Origin: Limnohabitans sp.
GTDB lineage: Bacteria > Pseudomonadota > Gammaproteobacteria > Burkholderiales > Burkholderiaceae_C
Assembly: GCA_030729445.1 (NCBI GenBank)
Contig: JANQXJ010000007.1
Location: forward strand, 1 to 10,531
Direction of reading: 5' to 3'
DNA length: 10,531 nucleotides
The translations under genes were made by a program, and so were the position numbers. Below are positions 1-6,871 of this stretch, piece after piece. Positions within the stretch are counted from its first letter, which is position 1, and each line of letters begins with the position of its first letter. A model generated the notes under the pieces. The model saw only the letters and a program-made list of their open reading frames with translations. It did not search any database and was not told the DNA's origin.

Positions 1-579
1 CCTACCCCCGACAAAGACGCCATCGCCCTGCTGCCCGAATTTGAGCGTCTGGGGCTGGACCGCATCAGCCTGGTGAACACTGCGGCGCAGGCGCATCAGG
101 CGCATGACCAGTTGATCACCGCCAGAGCTTGGGGCTTTGACACCGAGTCCAAACCCACCTTCAAAGTGGGCGAACAGTCCGACGGGCCGCACATTCTGCA
201 GCTGGCCACCCCCGAACGGGCATGGGTGTTTCAGTTACACGAGCCCGAGTGCCGCGCAGTAGCCGCCGATTTGCTGGCACGCGGGGGCATTGCCAAAGCC
301 GGGTTTGGCCTGGGTGACGACCGCAAGCGCATCGTGCACAAGCTGGGCATCGACCCGCAAGGCATCTTGGAGCTCAACACCATCTTTCGCGAACGCGGTT
401 ACCGCAAGGACATGGGCGTCAAAGGGGCAGTGGCGGTGCTGTTCAACCAGCGATTCATCAAGTCCAAAAAAGCCGCCACCAGCAACTGGGCCAACACCCG
501 CCTGAGCGAGGCGCAACTGGTCTACGCCGCCAACGATGCCTACGCGGCCATTCGCGTCTGGCAGGCACTGGAACTTTGA
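1..579 (+). CDS. DEDDy-type 3'-5' exonuclease domain protein (5' end outside window)
   Basis: A DnaQ-fold 3'-5' exonuclease of the RNase D/WRN-exonuclease kind, expected to remove nucleotides from a 3' end with two metal ions. The frame is open from base 1, so the start probably lies upstream. The GTG at 73 is a possible internal start but would drop in-frame residues that look like part of the protein. Counting from that GTG, motif I is FDTES (D23, E25), motif II is GLGDDRK (D82/D83), and motif III is YAAND (Y151, D155), the Y-x3-D signature of the DEDDy subgroup. An SNW motif lies near residue 138. There are no helicase, HRDC or polymerase domains in the visible part, so it is a stand-alone exonuclease, and whether DNA or RNA is its substrate cannot be told. 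It ends 83 bases from the stop of the convergent carbonic anhydrase-like gene, and I see no clear terminator between them. Confidence 0.85.
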   Translation, partial: PTPDKDAIALLPEFERLGLDRISLVNTAAQAHQAHDQLITARAWGFDTESKPTFKVGEQSDGPHILQLATPERAWVFQLHEPECRAVAADLLARGGIAKAGFGLGDDRKRIVHKLGIDPQGILELNTIFRERGYRKDMGVKGAVAVLFNQRFIKSKKAATSNWANTRLSEAQLVYAANDAYAAIRVWQALEL

Positions 580-662
580 CTGGGCCTTGAAAGCGCCAGC
601 GCCAAGCTTGTGCATGCTGGCATCCACATCAGAGCCCGACAAGCCATGGGACGACTGCCATT

Positions 663-1220
663 TCAGGTCCCGCTGTAGGGTAAGGAAGAATGGTGCAACA
701 CGATGCGCAATTGACCCGCATCGTCCTTGACATACTTCCAAGTTTTGTCAACCGTGGTCACTTTGCCCGCCTGGTCGATCATCATGACGTTGCCCATGCT
801 GCTGGCCGAGTCACCGGCAATGAAGACGGCGGCGTTTTTGGACTCACACTGTGTCCACCCCTTGAGCGCAAAACCAGTGTCCTTCGGAAAGTTGCTGTCT
901 CCCCCTACAAAGTAAGCCAAAGCGCCAGCCCGGGTGGTGCGAAAAGTCTGGGGCGCCACGGTCAGCGTGGGCTTGAACAAGACTGCGCCCATTTGGTAAC
1001 CGTAAGCGGCATCGATCACCTTCTCGGCCAGCGCCTTGGCTGCAGCCGGGCCTTGGGTGGCTCCTGTGGTGCTGATGTCCACCAAGGCCTTGCACCAGGC
1101 GGCTTGGGCATTGCGCACTTCGGCCTCGGTGATGCCTTGGTTGACTACAGTCGTGGCTTGGGCAGCGCTGGTCAGACCCCAAATTACAAGCGAAGCGGCG
1201 ATCAAGGATGCGGATTTCAT
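663..1220 (-). CDS. Secreted iota-class carbonic anhydrase-like protein (HHSS motif)
   Basis: A 185-residue protein with a signal peptide (residues 1-22, likely cut after AQA) and a single small alpha+beta domain of the SnoaL/NTF2-like type. The C-terminus carries HHSSLPY at residues 176-182. The HHSS motif, a FRTTR segment (93-97) and the GDSASSMGNV strand (136-145) fit the COG4337 group, whose characterised bacterial and algal members are iota carbonic anhydrases that interconvert CO2 and bicarbonate, some of them without metal. Members are often mislabelled phosphoribosyl-AMP cyclohydrolase; nothing here supports that function. The start is supported by a GGAG-like site about 7 bases upstream on the minus strand. 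It stands alone between a convergent exonuclease and a divergent histidine kinase. The family call rests on motif memory. If right, the enzyme acts in the periplasm and may supply or trap bicarbonate. Confidence 0.75.
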   Translation of the reverse strand: MKSASLIAASLVIWGLTSAAQATTVVNQGITEAEVRNAQAAWCKALVDISTTGATQGPAAAKALAEKVIDAAYGYQMGAVLFKPTLTVAPQTFRTTRAGALAYFVGGDSNFPKDTGFALKGWTQCESKNAAVFIAGDSASSMGNVMMIDQAGKVTTVDKTWKYVKDDAGQLRIVLHHSSLPYSGT

Positions 1221-1252
1221 GGTTCAACTCCAAGTTTTTTGGTATTCAGAAA

Positions 1253-1281
1253 ATTAAAATTGACAGCCTTTTTGTTTTCAG
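1253..1281 (-). promoter_or_regulatory. Candidate sigma70 promoter for the carbonic anhydrase-like gene
   Basis: On the minus strand, CTGAAA (1276-1281) and TTTAAT (1253-1258) are separated by 17 bases and lie about 33 bases upstream of the start at 1220. The region is AT-rich compared with the flanking genes. Plus-strand TTGACA (1260-1265) overlaps it and could belong to a promoter for the kinase, but no good -10 box sits 16-18 bases after it. Prediction by eye only. Confidence 0.35.
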
Positions 1282-1336
1282 ATGTCTGCTTTGATTAAAC
1301 AGCTCCGTGATGAACTGGACTTGAAGACTGCATGAC

Positions 1337-3049
1337 GTGGCACTGAACACGGCATTAACGAGAGATGACACCCGTGCGAACCCTAACGACGGCGGTGACA
1401 ATAGACAAATGTTCCGAAGACAGCTCAGTGGGGTATTGCTCGTATTGGCCGCTTGCATCGTGTTGCAAGGCGTTGGTGCCGTGTTTGCACTTCGCGAAGC
1501 TGAGCGCCAAGTGGTGCGTGGGCGCGTGGCCAGCGACATCCACCAGGGCTTTTTGCAGTTGTTGGCCACCAAACAGCGGCTGAGGTCTTGGGTGACACAA
1601 CACAAGATTGGCGCCGGGGGCCATGCCGAGGAACGCGACGAGCTGATGCAACAAATGCAGCAGGGCTTGGGCGAGTTGGCGTTGCTGGCTCAAAAAGCCG
1701 CAGCACTGGGTTTGGACGGCCGCAACAGCGAAGAACACACCGCCCGCACAGACGCCTTGCAGGTACTGGGCCACAACGTTCACGAGTTGGGCCAAGCCCT
1801 GATGCAGCTCAAAACCTTGCCCGCCGACATGCCCGCCCGGCTGGGCTGGGACACCCTCACCGAGGTCTTTGACAAATCTGAAGGCCGTGACTTGCGTGAA
1901 CTGATCGCCCAAAGCATCACCCGCGAAAGTGCCGCAATGCAGCGCGAACGTTTGGCGGCCGACGCCACACTGGATCGGATTCGCTGGCTCTGGATCGGCA
2001 TGGCCTTGACCTTGGCCATGCTGGCCTTGGGGGCCACGCTCTACTTTGCACGGGCACTTCGCCGCCCCATCGATGAACTGGTGCAAGGGGCGCACATGCT
2101 GGGCCAAGGCTCACTGCAACACCGGGTAGCGCTGAATGACCAAGACGAATTTTCTGATGTGGCCCGCAGCATGAATGCCATGGCGGCCGCACTCGAAAAG
2201 CACCAACAACTTGAAACCGAGCACCGCCAGCGGTTAGAGACAGAGGTGCGCGAGCGCACCAGCGCCTTGCACGAGGCCAACCAGTCGCTGCAACAAACCG
2301 ACACGCGTCGACGCACGTTGTTGGCCGACATCAGCCATGAACTTCGCACCCCTACCACCGCCATCCGCGGTGAAGCCGAGATCACCTTGCGCGGTGGCGA
2401 ACACCCAGCTGCGCATTACCGAGAAGCGCTGCAACGCATCGTGGCCACCTCCAGGCAACTCGGCTCGGTGATCGACGACTTGTTGGCCATGGCCCGCAGC
2501 GACATGGAATCGCTGAGCATGGTGCACCAGCGTGTCGACCTGTCTGAACCCTTGGGCGACGCACTGGCGCAAGCCCAAGCCCTGGCGGGTGAGCGACATA
2601 TCCAGATCAACGCACAAGCCATGCCTGCAGGCGCCGTGATCGTCACGGGTGATGCGCAGCGCTTGTCTCAGCTGATGCTCTTGATGCTGGACAACGCGGT
2701 GCGCTACTCCCACCCCGCTGGCTGCGTGAGTCTGCGCTGGTGGTGCAGCGACGAGGCAAGCCCCATGCTGGTGCTGGAGGTGGTCGACCAAGGGATTGGC
2801 ATTCCAGCAGAAGAGCTGCACCAGGTGTTTGATCGGCATTTCAGGGGCCGCATGGCCCGCTTACACCGCGCCGCTGGCAGCGGCTTGGGCTTGCCCATTG
2901 CCAAGGCTTTGGCTCAGGCCCACGGCGGCACCTTGACCCTGGAGAGCCCAGCCGACGAGACCACAGGCACCGGCACCCGTGTCCAGCTTTTCCTGCCTTT
3001 GCTGCATGGTCAAACCACAGTGACGGTTTCCAACCCCATGGTCAGCTGA
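1337..3049 (+). CDS. Membrane sensor histidine kinase with HAMP domain
   Basis: A 570-residue sensor kinase that should autophosphorylate on histidine and pass the phosphate to the regulator encoded next. Order of parts: short hydrophilic N-terminus, TM1 (about 28-50), an extracytoplasmic helical sensor region (about 51-215), TM2 (216-238), HAMP (about 240-292), a coiled-coil signalling helix (290-325), then the DHp and ATPase domains. The H box is DISHELRTP with phosphoacceptor H334. The N box is LDNAVRYS (N453), with Leu449 where many kinases have an additional Asn. The G1 box is DQGIGIP (484-490) and the G2 box GSGLGL (514-519). The sensor region matches no domain I recognise, so the signal is unknown. 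The start is uncertain: GTG at 1337 has only a weak ribosome site, and ATG at 1409 (residue 25) still precedes TM1. The kinase gene lies before the regulator gene, the less common order. Confidence 0.93.
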   Translation: MALNTALTRDDTRANPNDGGDNRQMFRRQLSGVLLVLAACIVLQGVGAVFALREAERQVVRGRVASDIHQGFLQLLATKQRLRSWVTQHKIGAGGHAEERDELMQQMQQGLGELALLAQKAAALGLDGRNSEEHTARTDALQVLGHNVHELGQALMQLKTLPADMPARLGWDTLTEVFDKSEGRDLRELIAQSITRESAAMQRERLAADATLDRIRWLWIGMALTLAMLALGATLYFARALRRPIDELVQGAHMLGQGSLQHRVALNDQDEFSDVARSMNAMAAALEKHQQLETEHRQRLETEVRERTSALHEANQSLQQTDTRRRTLLADISHELRTPTTAIRGEAEITLRGGEHPAAHYREALQRIVATSRQLGSVIDDLLAMARSDMESLSMVHQRVDLSEPLGDALAQAQALAGERHIQINAQAMPAGAVIVTGDAQRLSQLMLLMLDNAVRYSHPAGCVSLRWWCSDEASPMLVLEVVDQGIGIPAEELHQVFDRHFRGRMARLHRAAGSGLGLPIAKALAQAHGGTLTLESPADETTGTGTRVQLFLPLLHGQTTVTVSNPMVS

Positions 3050-3103
3050 CACCTGGTTTTGCCGTGCCCTTGCCTTTGATCGTCCTAACCCCTTGACTCC
3101 ACC

Positions 3104-3832
3104 ATGAACATCATCCTGATCGAAGATGACCCGCGAATTGCCGATTTTTTGCAACGCGGTCTGAAAGCCGAAGGCCTGCAAGCTCAACGCGCGGCCACTG
3201 GACCGGAAGGCTTGGCCCTGGTGCAAGACGCAGCACGGCAAACCGCTCCTGGCGATGCCCCCACGGTGGTGGTGCTGGACCTGATGCTGCCGGGCATGAA
3301 CGGCCTGGAGATCTGTCAAACCCTGCGGGCCCAAGGCGTGCCCTTCCCGATCCTGATGCTCACGGCCTTGAGCGCCTTGGAGGATCGGGTGGCGGGCTTG
3401 CGCATGGGCGCTGACGATTACCTGTGCAAGCCATTTGAATTCGAAGAACTGTTGGCACGCCTGGAGGCCTTGTGCCGTCGGGCACATGGCATGGCCACTC
3501 CCCCCAGCCTGTTGCAAGTGGCCGACATCGTGCTTGATCGCGACAGCATGCGGGCCAGTCGTGCAGGCGAGGCCCTGAACTTGACCGCACGTGAGTTGGC
3601 TTTGATGGAGCTGTTGATGAGCGCACCCGGCAGGCTGTTCAGCCGCGAGAGGATTTTGTCCAGCGTCTGGGGCCTGAACGAAGACCCATTGACCAATGTG
3701 GTGGATGTCTACATCCGGCGCTTGCGCAGCAAGATCGACGAAGGCCGCGACAGTCCCTTGATCCAGACCGTGCGCGGATTGGGCTACCGGATGGAAGCAC
3801 CTGCTGACTCGGGTGTGCCCCAGACGGTCTGA
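3104..3832 (+). CDS. OmpR/PhoB-family response regulator
   Basis: A 242-residue transcription factor and the likely partner of the kinase 54 bases upstream. The receiver domain (1-125) has the acidic cluster EDD (7-9), phosphoacceptor D59 in VVVLDLMLPG, T87 in LMLTA, and K109 in CKPFEFEEL. D59 lies several residues later than is usual in this family because of a short insertion before strand 3 (around residues 42-52). The C-terminal winged-helix DNA-binding domain (about 136-232) has the family features LTARELALMELL, SRERILSSVWG and the ending VVDVYIRRLRSKID...TVRGLGYRM. The ATG has no strong ribosome site. The target genes are not evident; the downstream exoD-like gene, 38 bases away, and the kinase-regulator pair itself are the obvious candidates, but I found no clear repeated binding site in front of them. 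Confidence 0.95.
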   Translation: MNIILIEDDPRIADFLQRGLKAEGLQAQRAATGPEGLALVQDAARQTAPGDAPTVVVLDLMLPGMNGLEICQTLRAQGVPFPILMLTALSALEDRVAGLRMGADDYLCKPFEFEELLARLEALCRRAHGMATPPSLLQVADIVLDRDSMRASRAGEALNLTARELALMELLMSAPGRLFSRERILSSVWGLNEDPLTNVVDVYIRRLRSKIDEGRDSPLIQTVRGLGYRMEAPADSGVPQTV

Positions 3833-3870
3833 TCAAGCACACATCCCTCGCCCTCCACCAAAGCCACTTC

Positions 3871-4491
3871 ATGAAAACAAATCTGTCTCAACGTCTGCGC
3901 CAAGCGGCCGACCAACACCGCGCAGGCAACGAAGGAGACGATCTGACACTGAGCCTGCAAGATTTAATTCGCTTGCACGGCGAGTCCTCGCTGGCTGTGC
4001 TGTTGATGCTGCTGGCCGTGGTAAGTGTGCTGCCCGTGGCCGGTGCGGGCACCCTCATGAGCTTTGGCATGTGGGCCGTCGCCTGGTCGTGGGTGCGCGA
4101 ACGCGAAACACTGAGCTTGCCAGCACGTTTGGGCAACTTGTCGCTCAATGAACGCTGGAGTGGCCGTTGCCTGCATGGGCTGGCCTGGTTGTATGAGAGC
4201 AGCCAGCGTTTGATGCGCCCACGCTGGACCTGGCTCTCACATGCGGGAACACGCGCCTGGTGGGGGTTCTGGATTGCGCTGATGGCCTTGGTGATCTTTG
4301 TGCCCCTGCCTCTGGGCAATGTGTTGCCCAGCTTGAGCCTGGTTCTGCTCAGTCTGGGCTGGATGTTTCGCGACGGCCTGGCCCTGTTGCTGTCCACCGC
4401 CGTCGGCTTGGTGGGTGTGGCTTATGGCCTGTCGGTGGGGCATCTGGCCGTGCAAGCTTTCGATCGGATGATGGATTTGCTGCCAAAGTGA
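3871..4491 (+). CDS. ExoD-family membrane protein
   Basis: A 206-residue integral membrane protein of the ExoD family (PF06055), named after a Rhizobium protein linked to exopolysaccharide production and alkali tolerance; its biochemical activity is not known. The conserved N-terminal pattern is LTLSLQDLIRLHGESSL (25-41), followed by hydrophobic segments at about 41-72. After a basic amphipathic stretch (RPRWTWL, 116-122) come hydrophobic segments at about 132-147, 150-165 and 170-192. The hallmark PLPLGNVLPSLSLVLLSLG followed by RDG (145-169) is well conserved. It begins 38 bases after the response regulator, on the same strand and with no terminator between, so it may be co-transcribed and suggests an envelope-related output. 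The family call is firm; the role here is inferred. Confidence 0.87.
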   Translation: MKTNLSQRLRQAADQHRAGNEGDDLTLSLQDLIRLHGESSLAVLLMLLAVVSVLPVAGAGTLMSFGMWAVAWSWVRERETLSLPARLGNLSLNERWSGRCLHGLAWLYESSQRLMRPRWTWLSHAGTRAWWGFWIALMALVIFVPLPLGNVLPSLSLVLLSLGWMFRDGLALLLSTAVGLVGVAYGLSVGHLAVQAFDRMMDLLPK

Positions 4492-4551
4492 CAGGCGCCC
4501 ACATGGTGGATGCATAAAGTCAGGGCTCATTCATCGCCCGAAAGATTGAAC

Positions 4552-5334
4552 ATGTCGACCACTGCAGCAGCCGCACACACACCAGCACACAAACCCATCG
4601 ACCCTGTCTGGCAAGCCAAAGTCCATTTGGCCGCCGCATTGCGTTTGGCGGTGCTGCACGACTTTGACGAAGGCATCGACAACCACTTCACCGTGGCCGT
4701 GCCGGGGCGCGATGACCAATACCTGATCTCGCCCTTTGGTGTGCACTGGTCCGAGGCCCGTGCCAGCACCATGATGGTGTTCAACGAAGCGGGCGAAACC
4801 CTGGAAGGCGAAGGGTTTGTGGAGTTGTCAGCGCAATCCATTCACGCCCCGGTGCACCGCCTCACGGGCGCCAAAGTGGTGCTGCACACCCACCAGCCCT
4901 GGGCCACGGCCTTGAACATGCTCAAAGCCAACCGCTTGCTGCCCGCCACCCAAACCGCCGCCTTTTTTGACGGCGTCATCGCCTACGACGACCATTACAC
5001 AGGTTTGGCGGCCGACCTGTCTGAGGGAGAGCGCCTGTCACAACTCATGAGCGGCGGCAAGACCGTGCTCTTCATGAAGAACCATGGCGTCATGACGGTA
5101 GGCGATACCGTGGCGCAAGCCTACCGCAGGCTCTACAAACTCGAAAAGGCCTGCCGCACCCAAGTGCTGGCCATGGGCACAGGCCAGCCCCTGAACGTGT
5201 TGACCGAATCCGTGATCCAGCGCATCAAAAACCCCAGCCCCCTGGACCGCCACCCCCGCAGCGAACGCGAGCGACTGTTTTTTGAAGCCATGATGCGCGT
5301 GGTCGACCGGGTGAACCCGGGTTATGCCGATTGA
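4552..5334 (+). CDS. Class II aldolase/adducin-family protein
   Basis: A 260-residue cytoplasmic protein with the class II aldolase/adducin fold (PF00596). The metal-binding histidines are visible as HTH in VLHTHQPWATAL and as the His of MKNHGVMTVG. The region that holds the catalytic Glu in fuculose-type aldolases reads ELSAQSIHAPVHR; by my alignment no Glu falls at the catalytic place, as in many adducin-like members, so simple aldolase activity is doubtful. An in-frame ATG at 4510 would add 14 residues (starting MHKVRAH). I prefer 4552 because the longer version begins directly against GGTGG with no ribosome-site spacing and its extra residues look uncharacteristic. The gene starts about 60 bases after the exoD-like gene and ends 26 bases before the oxygenase-like gene. 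A decarboxylase, epimerase or dehydratase role is possible; the substrate is unknown. Confidence 0.88.
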   Translation: MSTTAAAAHTPAHKPIDPVWQAKVHLAAALRLAVLHDFDEGIDNHFTVAVPGRDDQYLISPFGVHWSEARASTMMVFNEAGETLEGEGFVELSAQSIHAPVHRLTGAKVVLHTHQPWATALNMLKANRLLPATQTAAFFDGVIAYDDHYTGLAADLSEGERLSQLMSGGKTVLFMKNHGVMTVGDTVAQAYRRLYKLEKACRTQVLAMGTGQPLNVLTESVIQRIKNPSPLDRHPRSERERLFFEAMMRVVDRVNPGYAD

Positions 5335-5348
5335 CCCTGTCCGCCCCC

Positions 5349-5354
5349 TAAAAT
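5349..5354 (+). promoter_or_regulatory. Candidate -10 box for a leaderless transcript
   Basis: TAAAAT ends 6 bases before the ATG at 5361, so the expected start of transcription falls at or next to the A of the start codon. No ribosome-binding site can be seen in front of that ATG. TTGACC at 5331-5336 is only 12 bases upstream, too close for a normal -35 box. The arrangement suggests a leaderless or very short-leader message for the oxygenase-like gene. Confidence 0.4.
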
Positions 5355-5360
5355 TGCGGC

Positions 5361-6254
5361 ATGGCCATCAGCACAAACGCCCCACCCCTCCCTGACTCCA
5401 CGCATTCGACATTGAACTTGGCCAACGCCTTGTGGCGGGTGCGCCGACCCAAGCCTTTTGTGTTGGTGATTGAAGGTGAAGTGGGTCAGGAGGCACAAGA
5501 GCCCACCGACTACCTGCACGACAAACTCTTGTTGCCCGAATGGCGCGAGGCCTTTTACCAGCTGGTCGATGCGACGGGCTTGGTGGTGTGCCTGAACGTC
5601 CACACCCAGCACCCCACCTACCGCGACGTGCGCGGGCGCTCCAGCAAAGGGCGGCTGAGCCAAGGCGAGTACTACCACCACGACGGCTGCACCGGCCCAG
5701 TAAAGCCGCGCTTTGTGGAAATTCGCTGCCCCATTCAGCCGCAAACACGCGGCGTGGCCACCGCTGTGGCACCGCACCGCGATGTGGTCAAAGCCATGGT
5801 GCAAGTGCTGCCCGCCGAGCTGGCCGCCACAGCCGCACTGGCCACACAAGACATGCGACCAGAAACCATTCACCAGATGGACGATGCGGCGCTCGACCAC
5901 ATGCAAGGTCTCATCACGCGCACCGTGCGCAAGAAGCTCAACGCCGAAGGCGCACGCAGCTACTTCCGACAAGTAGATGTGGCCGCCAACGCCTACTTTG
6001 AACCCTGGGCCTTGGGCGAAAGCCGATTCATCGCCAACGCCAACAGCGGCATCACCATGCAACACCGCCGCGCCTACCAAGCCCCCCACACCGGCGGAGT
6101 GGCCAATGGCCACTTGGTCAAGCGCTGGACCAACGAAGAATTGCTGCTACCCGGCCAAGTGGTAGACCAAGCCTTGATTGCTGCGCTGTGCAGCGAGGAA
6201 GGTGAAGAGGCAGATGGGGAGCGTGCTGAGGGGTGTTACCTCGGGGCGCATTGA
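5361..6254 (+). CDS. Putative Fe(II)/2-oxoglutarate oxygenase, TauD-like (function unknown)
   Basis: A 297-residue soluble protein not recognised by name. It shows a plausible TauD/AsnO-like metal site: HxD in EYYHHDGC (H106, D108) and a distal His in TMQHRRAYQ (H235), followed 20 residues later by R255 in HLVKRWTN, which resembles the R-x-L-x-R segment that holds 2-oxoglutarate in this superfamily. PRFVEIRCP (116-124) and the G-x-x-T segment (131-134) resemble the strands after HxD in TauD-like enzymes. The C-terminal tail (279-292) is acidic and low in complexity. It follows the aldolase-like gene by 26 bases, so the two may act on the same small molecule. The ATG at 5361 lacks a ribosome site but lies just after a TAAAAT box. 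Alternatives are a cupin of another kind or a catalytically dead member. The gene is certain; the enzyme class is an inference. Confidence 0.65.
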   Translation: MAISTNAPPLPDSTHSTLNLANALWRVRRPKPFVLVIEGEVGQEAQEPTDYLHDKLLLPEWREAFYQLVDATGLVVCLNVHTQHPTYRDVRGRSSKGRLSQGEYYHHDGCTGPVKPRFVEIRCPIQPQTRGVATAVAPHRDVVKAMVQVLPAELAATAALATQDMRPETIHQMDDAALDHMQGLITRTVRKKLNAEGARSYFRQVDVAANAYFEPWALGESRFIANANSGITMQHRRAYQAPHTGGVANGHLVKRWTNEELLLPGQVVDQALIAALCSEEGEEADGERAEGCYLGAH

Positions 6255-6344
6255 GAAAACGTTGCGAACAAACCCAAGTCAAGGCTATGCCCAGTGCTGG
6301 TCTTCGAGTCCCTTGCACCACACACATTTTGTCATTTCAAATTG

Positions 6345-6389
6345 TTACCAATATCTTCAACTGAATTCTTTATTGGTAATTTAATTCAG
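6345..6389 (+). repeat. Two interleaved inverted repeats upstream of the lipocalin-like gene
   Basis: TTACCAATA (6345-6353) pairs with TATTGGTAA (6371-6379). CTGAATT (6361-6367) pairs with AATTCAG (6383-6389). The arms interleave in the order A, B, A', B', so as RNA they could form a pseudoknot-like or alternative pair of hairpins, and as DNA they could be overlapping operator sites. A weak promoter (TTGTCA at 6329-6334, 17 bases, TATCTT at 6352-6357) overlaps the first arm. The stretch is much richer in AT than its surroundings. Confidence 0.5.
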
Positions 6390-6396
6390 CAAAAAT

Positions 6397-6423
6397 GTGA
6401 CCCTGTCTCCGTGCACAGGGCAC
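6397..6423 (+). promoter_or_regulatory. Bulged hairpin in the presumed 5' leader
   Basis: GTG-A-CCCTGT (6397-6406) pairs with ACAGGG-CAC (6415-6423), a stem of nine pairs with a one-base bulge and an eight-base loop. It ends about 10 bases before the GAAGAAGGAAAG ribosome-site region of the gene at 6451. There is no T-run after it, so it is not an intrinsic terminator. It could stabilise the message or affect translation. Confidence 0.4.
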
Positions 6424-6450
6424 AGAACAAACTGAAGAAGGAAAGATGAC

Positions 6451-6813
6451 ATGAAAAAATGGCTCACAGCATTGGCGCTTTGCACAACGGCCACCATGGG
6501 TTTTGCACAAACAGCGACCGAGCTGATCGGTAAGTGGCAATTGGTTGATTACAAAGACCCTAAGGGCAAGACCATGAACATCGAGCGTGAACTCGGTACC
6601 ACACAAGTGTTTCAAGTGTTTTCAGCGCCCAACGTCTTCCAAAGCATTTTGGGCAAAGATGGCACGCGAGGCACTTGGAGCATGTCGCCCGACAACAAGG
6701 TGTTAACCGTCAAGGCCGGAATGAAGATGAATTTTGAAATCAAAACCTTCACGCCAACAATGCGTGTGATCGTGACCGAGGACAAGGAAACTCTGACCTA
6801 CGAAAAGCGCTGA
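6451..6813 (+). CDS. Small secreted lipocalin-like protein
   Basis: A 120-residue protein with a clear Sec signal peptide: MKKW, hydrophobic core, likely cut after GFA (residue 19). The mature part starts with ELIGKWQLVDY, the G-x-W pattern (G27, W29) common at the first strand of small lipocalin-like barrels, and continues as short beta-rich stretches (for example TWSMSPDNKVLTVK, 75-88). No cysteine remains after signal cleavage and there is no lipobox, so it is probably a soluble periplasmic or exported protein. The ribosome site AAGGAAAG, about 7 bases before the ATG, is the best in the window, suggesting strong translation. It has its own upstream region with inverted repeats and its own terminator, so it is probably a single-gene transcript. 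The ligand and function are unknown. Confidence 0.78.
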   Translation: MKKWLTALALCTTATMGFAQTATELIGKWQLVDYKDPKGKTMNIERELGTTQVFQVFSAPNVFQSILGKDGTRGTWSMSPDNKVLTVKAGMKMNFEIKTFTPTMRVIVTEDKETLTYEKR

Positions 6814-6840
6814 GCCCCAAGAGATCCCGGCAATTGAAAC

Positions 6841-6871
6841 AGCCGCTGAAGCGATCGCTCGGCGGCTTTTT
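6841..6871 (+). terminator. Intrinsic terminator after the lipocalin-like gene
   Basis: AGCCGC (6841-6846) pairs with GCGGCT (6862-6867), with an inner self-complementary AGCGATCGCT that extends the stem, followed by a run of five T (6867-6871). It begins 28 bases after the stop codon of the lipocalin-like gene. Confidence 0.85.

Noticed and set aside
690..1298. Plus-strand open frame (202 codons) across the carbonic anhydrase-like gene and its upstream region
   Set aside because: The minus-strand protein has a signal peptide, a ribosome site and the HHSS motif; the plus frame runs over the AT-rich promoter region and resembles nothing known.
1260..1298. Promoter for the histidine kinase starting with TTGACA
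   Set aside because: No acceptable -10 box lies 16-18 bases downstream; the later GATTAA does not have proper spacing from it.
1355..2107. Minus-strand open frame (250 codons) opposite the histidine kinase
   Set aside because: It lies wholly inside a clear kinase gene, and its Gln/His/Gly-rich product has no recognisable domain.
5322..6113. Long minus-strand open frame (263 codons) opposite the oxygenase-like gene
   Set aside because: The plus-strand frame has coherent motifs; the minus frame reads as low-complexity Gly/His/Val-rich sequence with no domain, as expected opposite a GC-rich gene.
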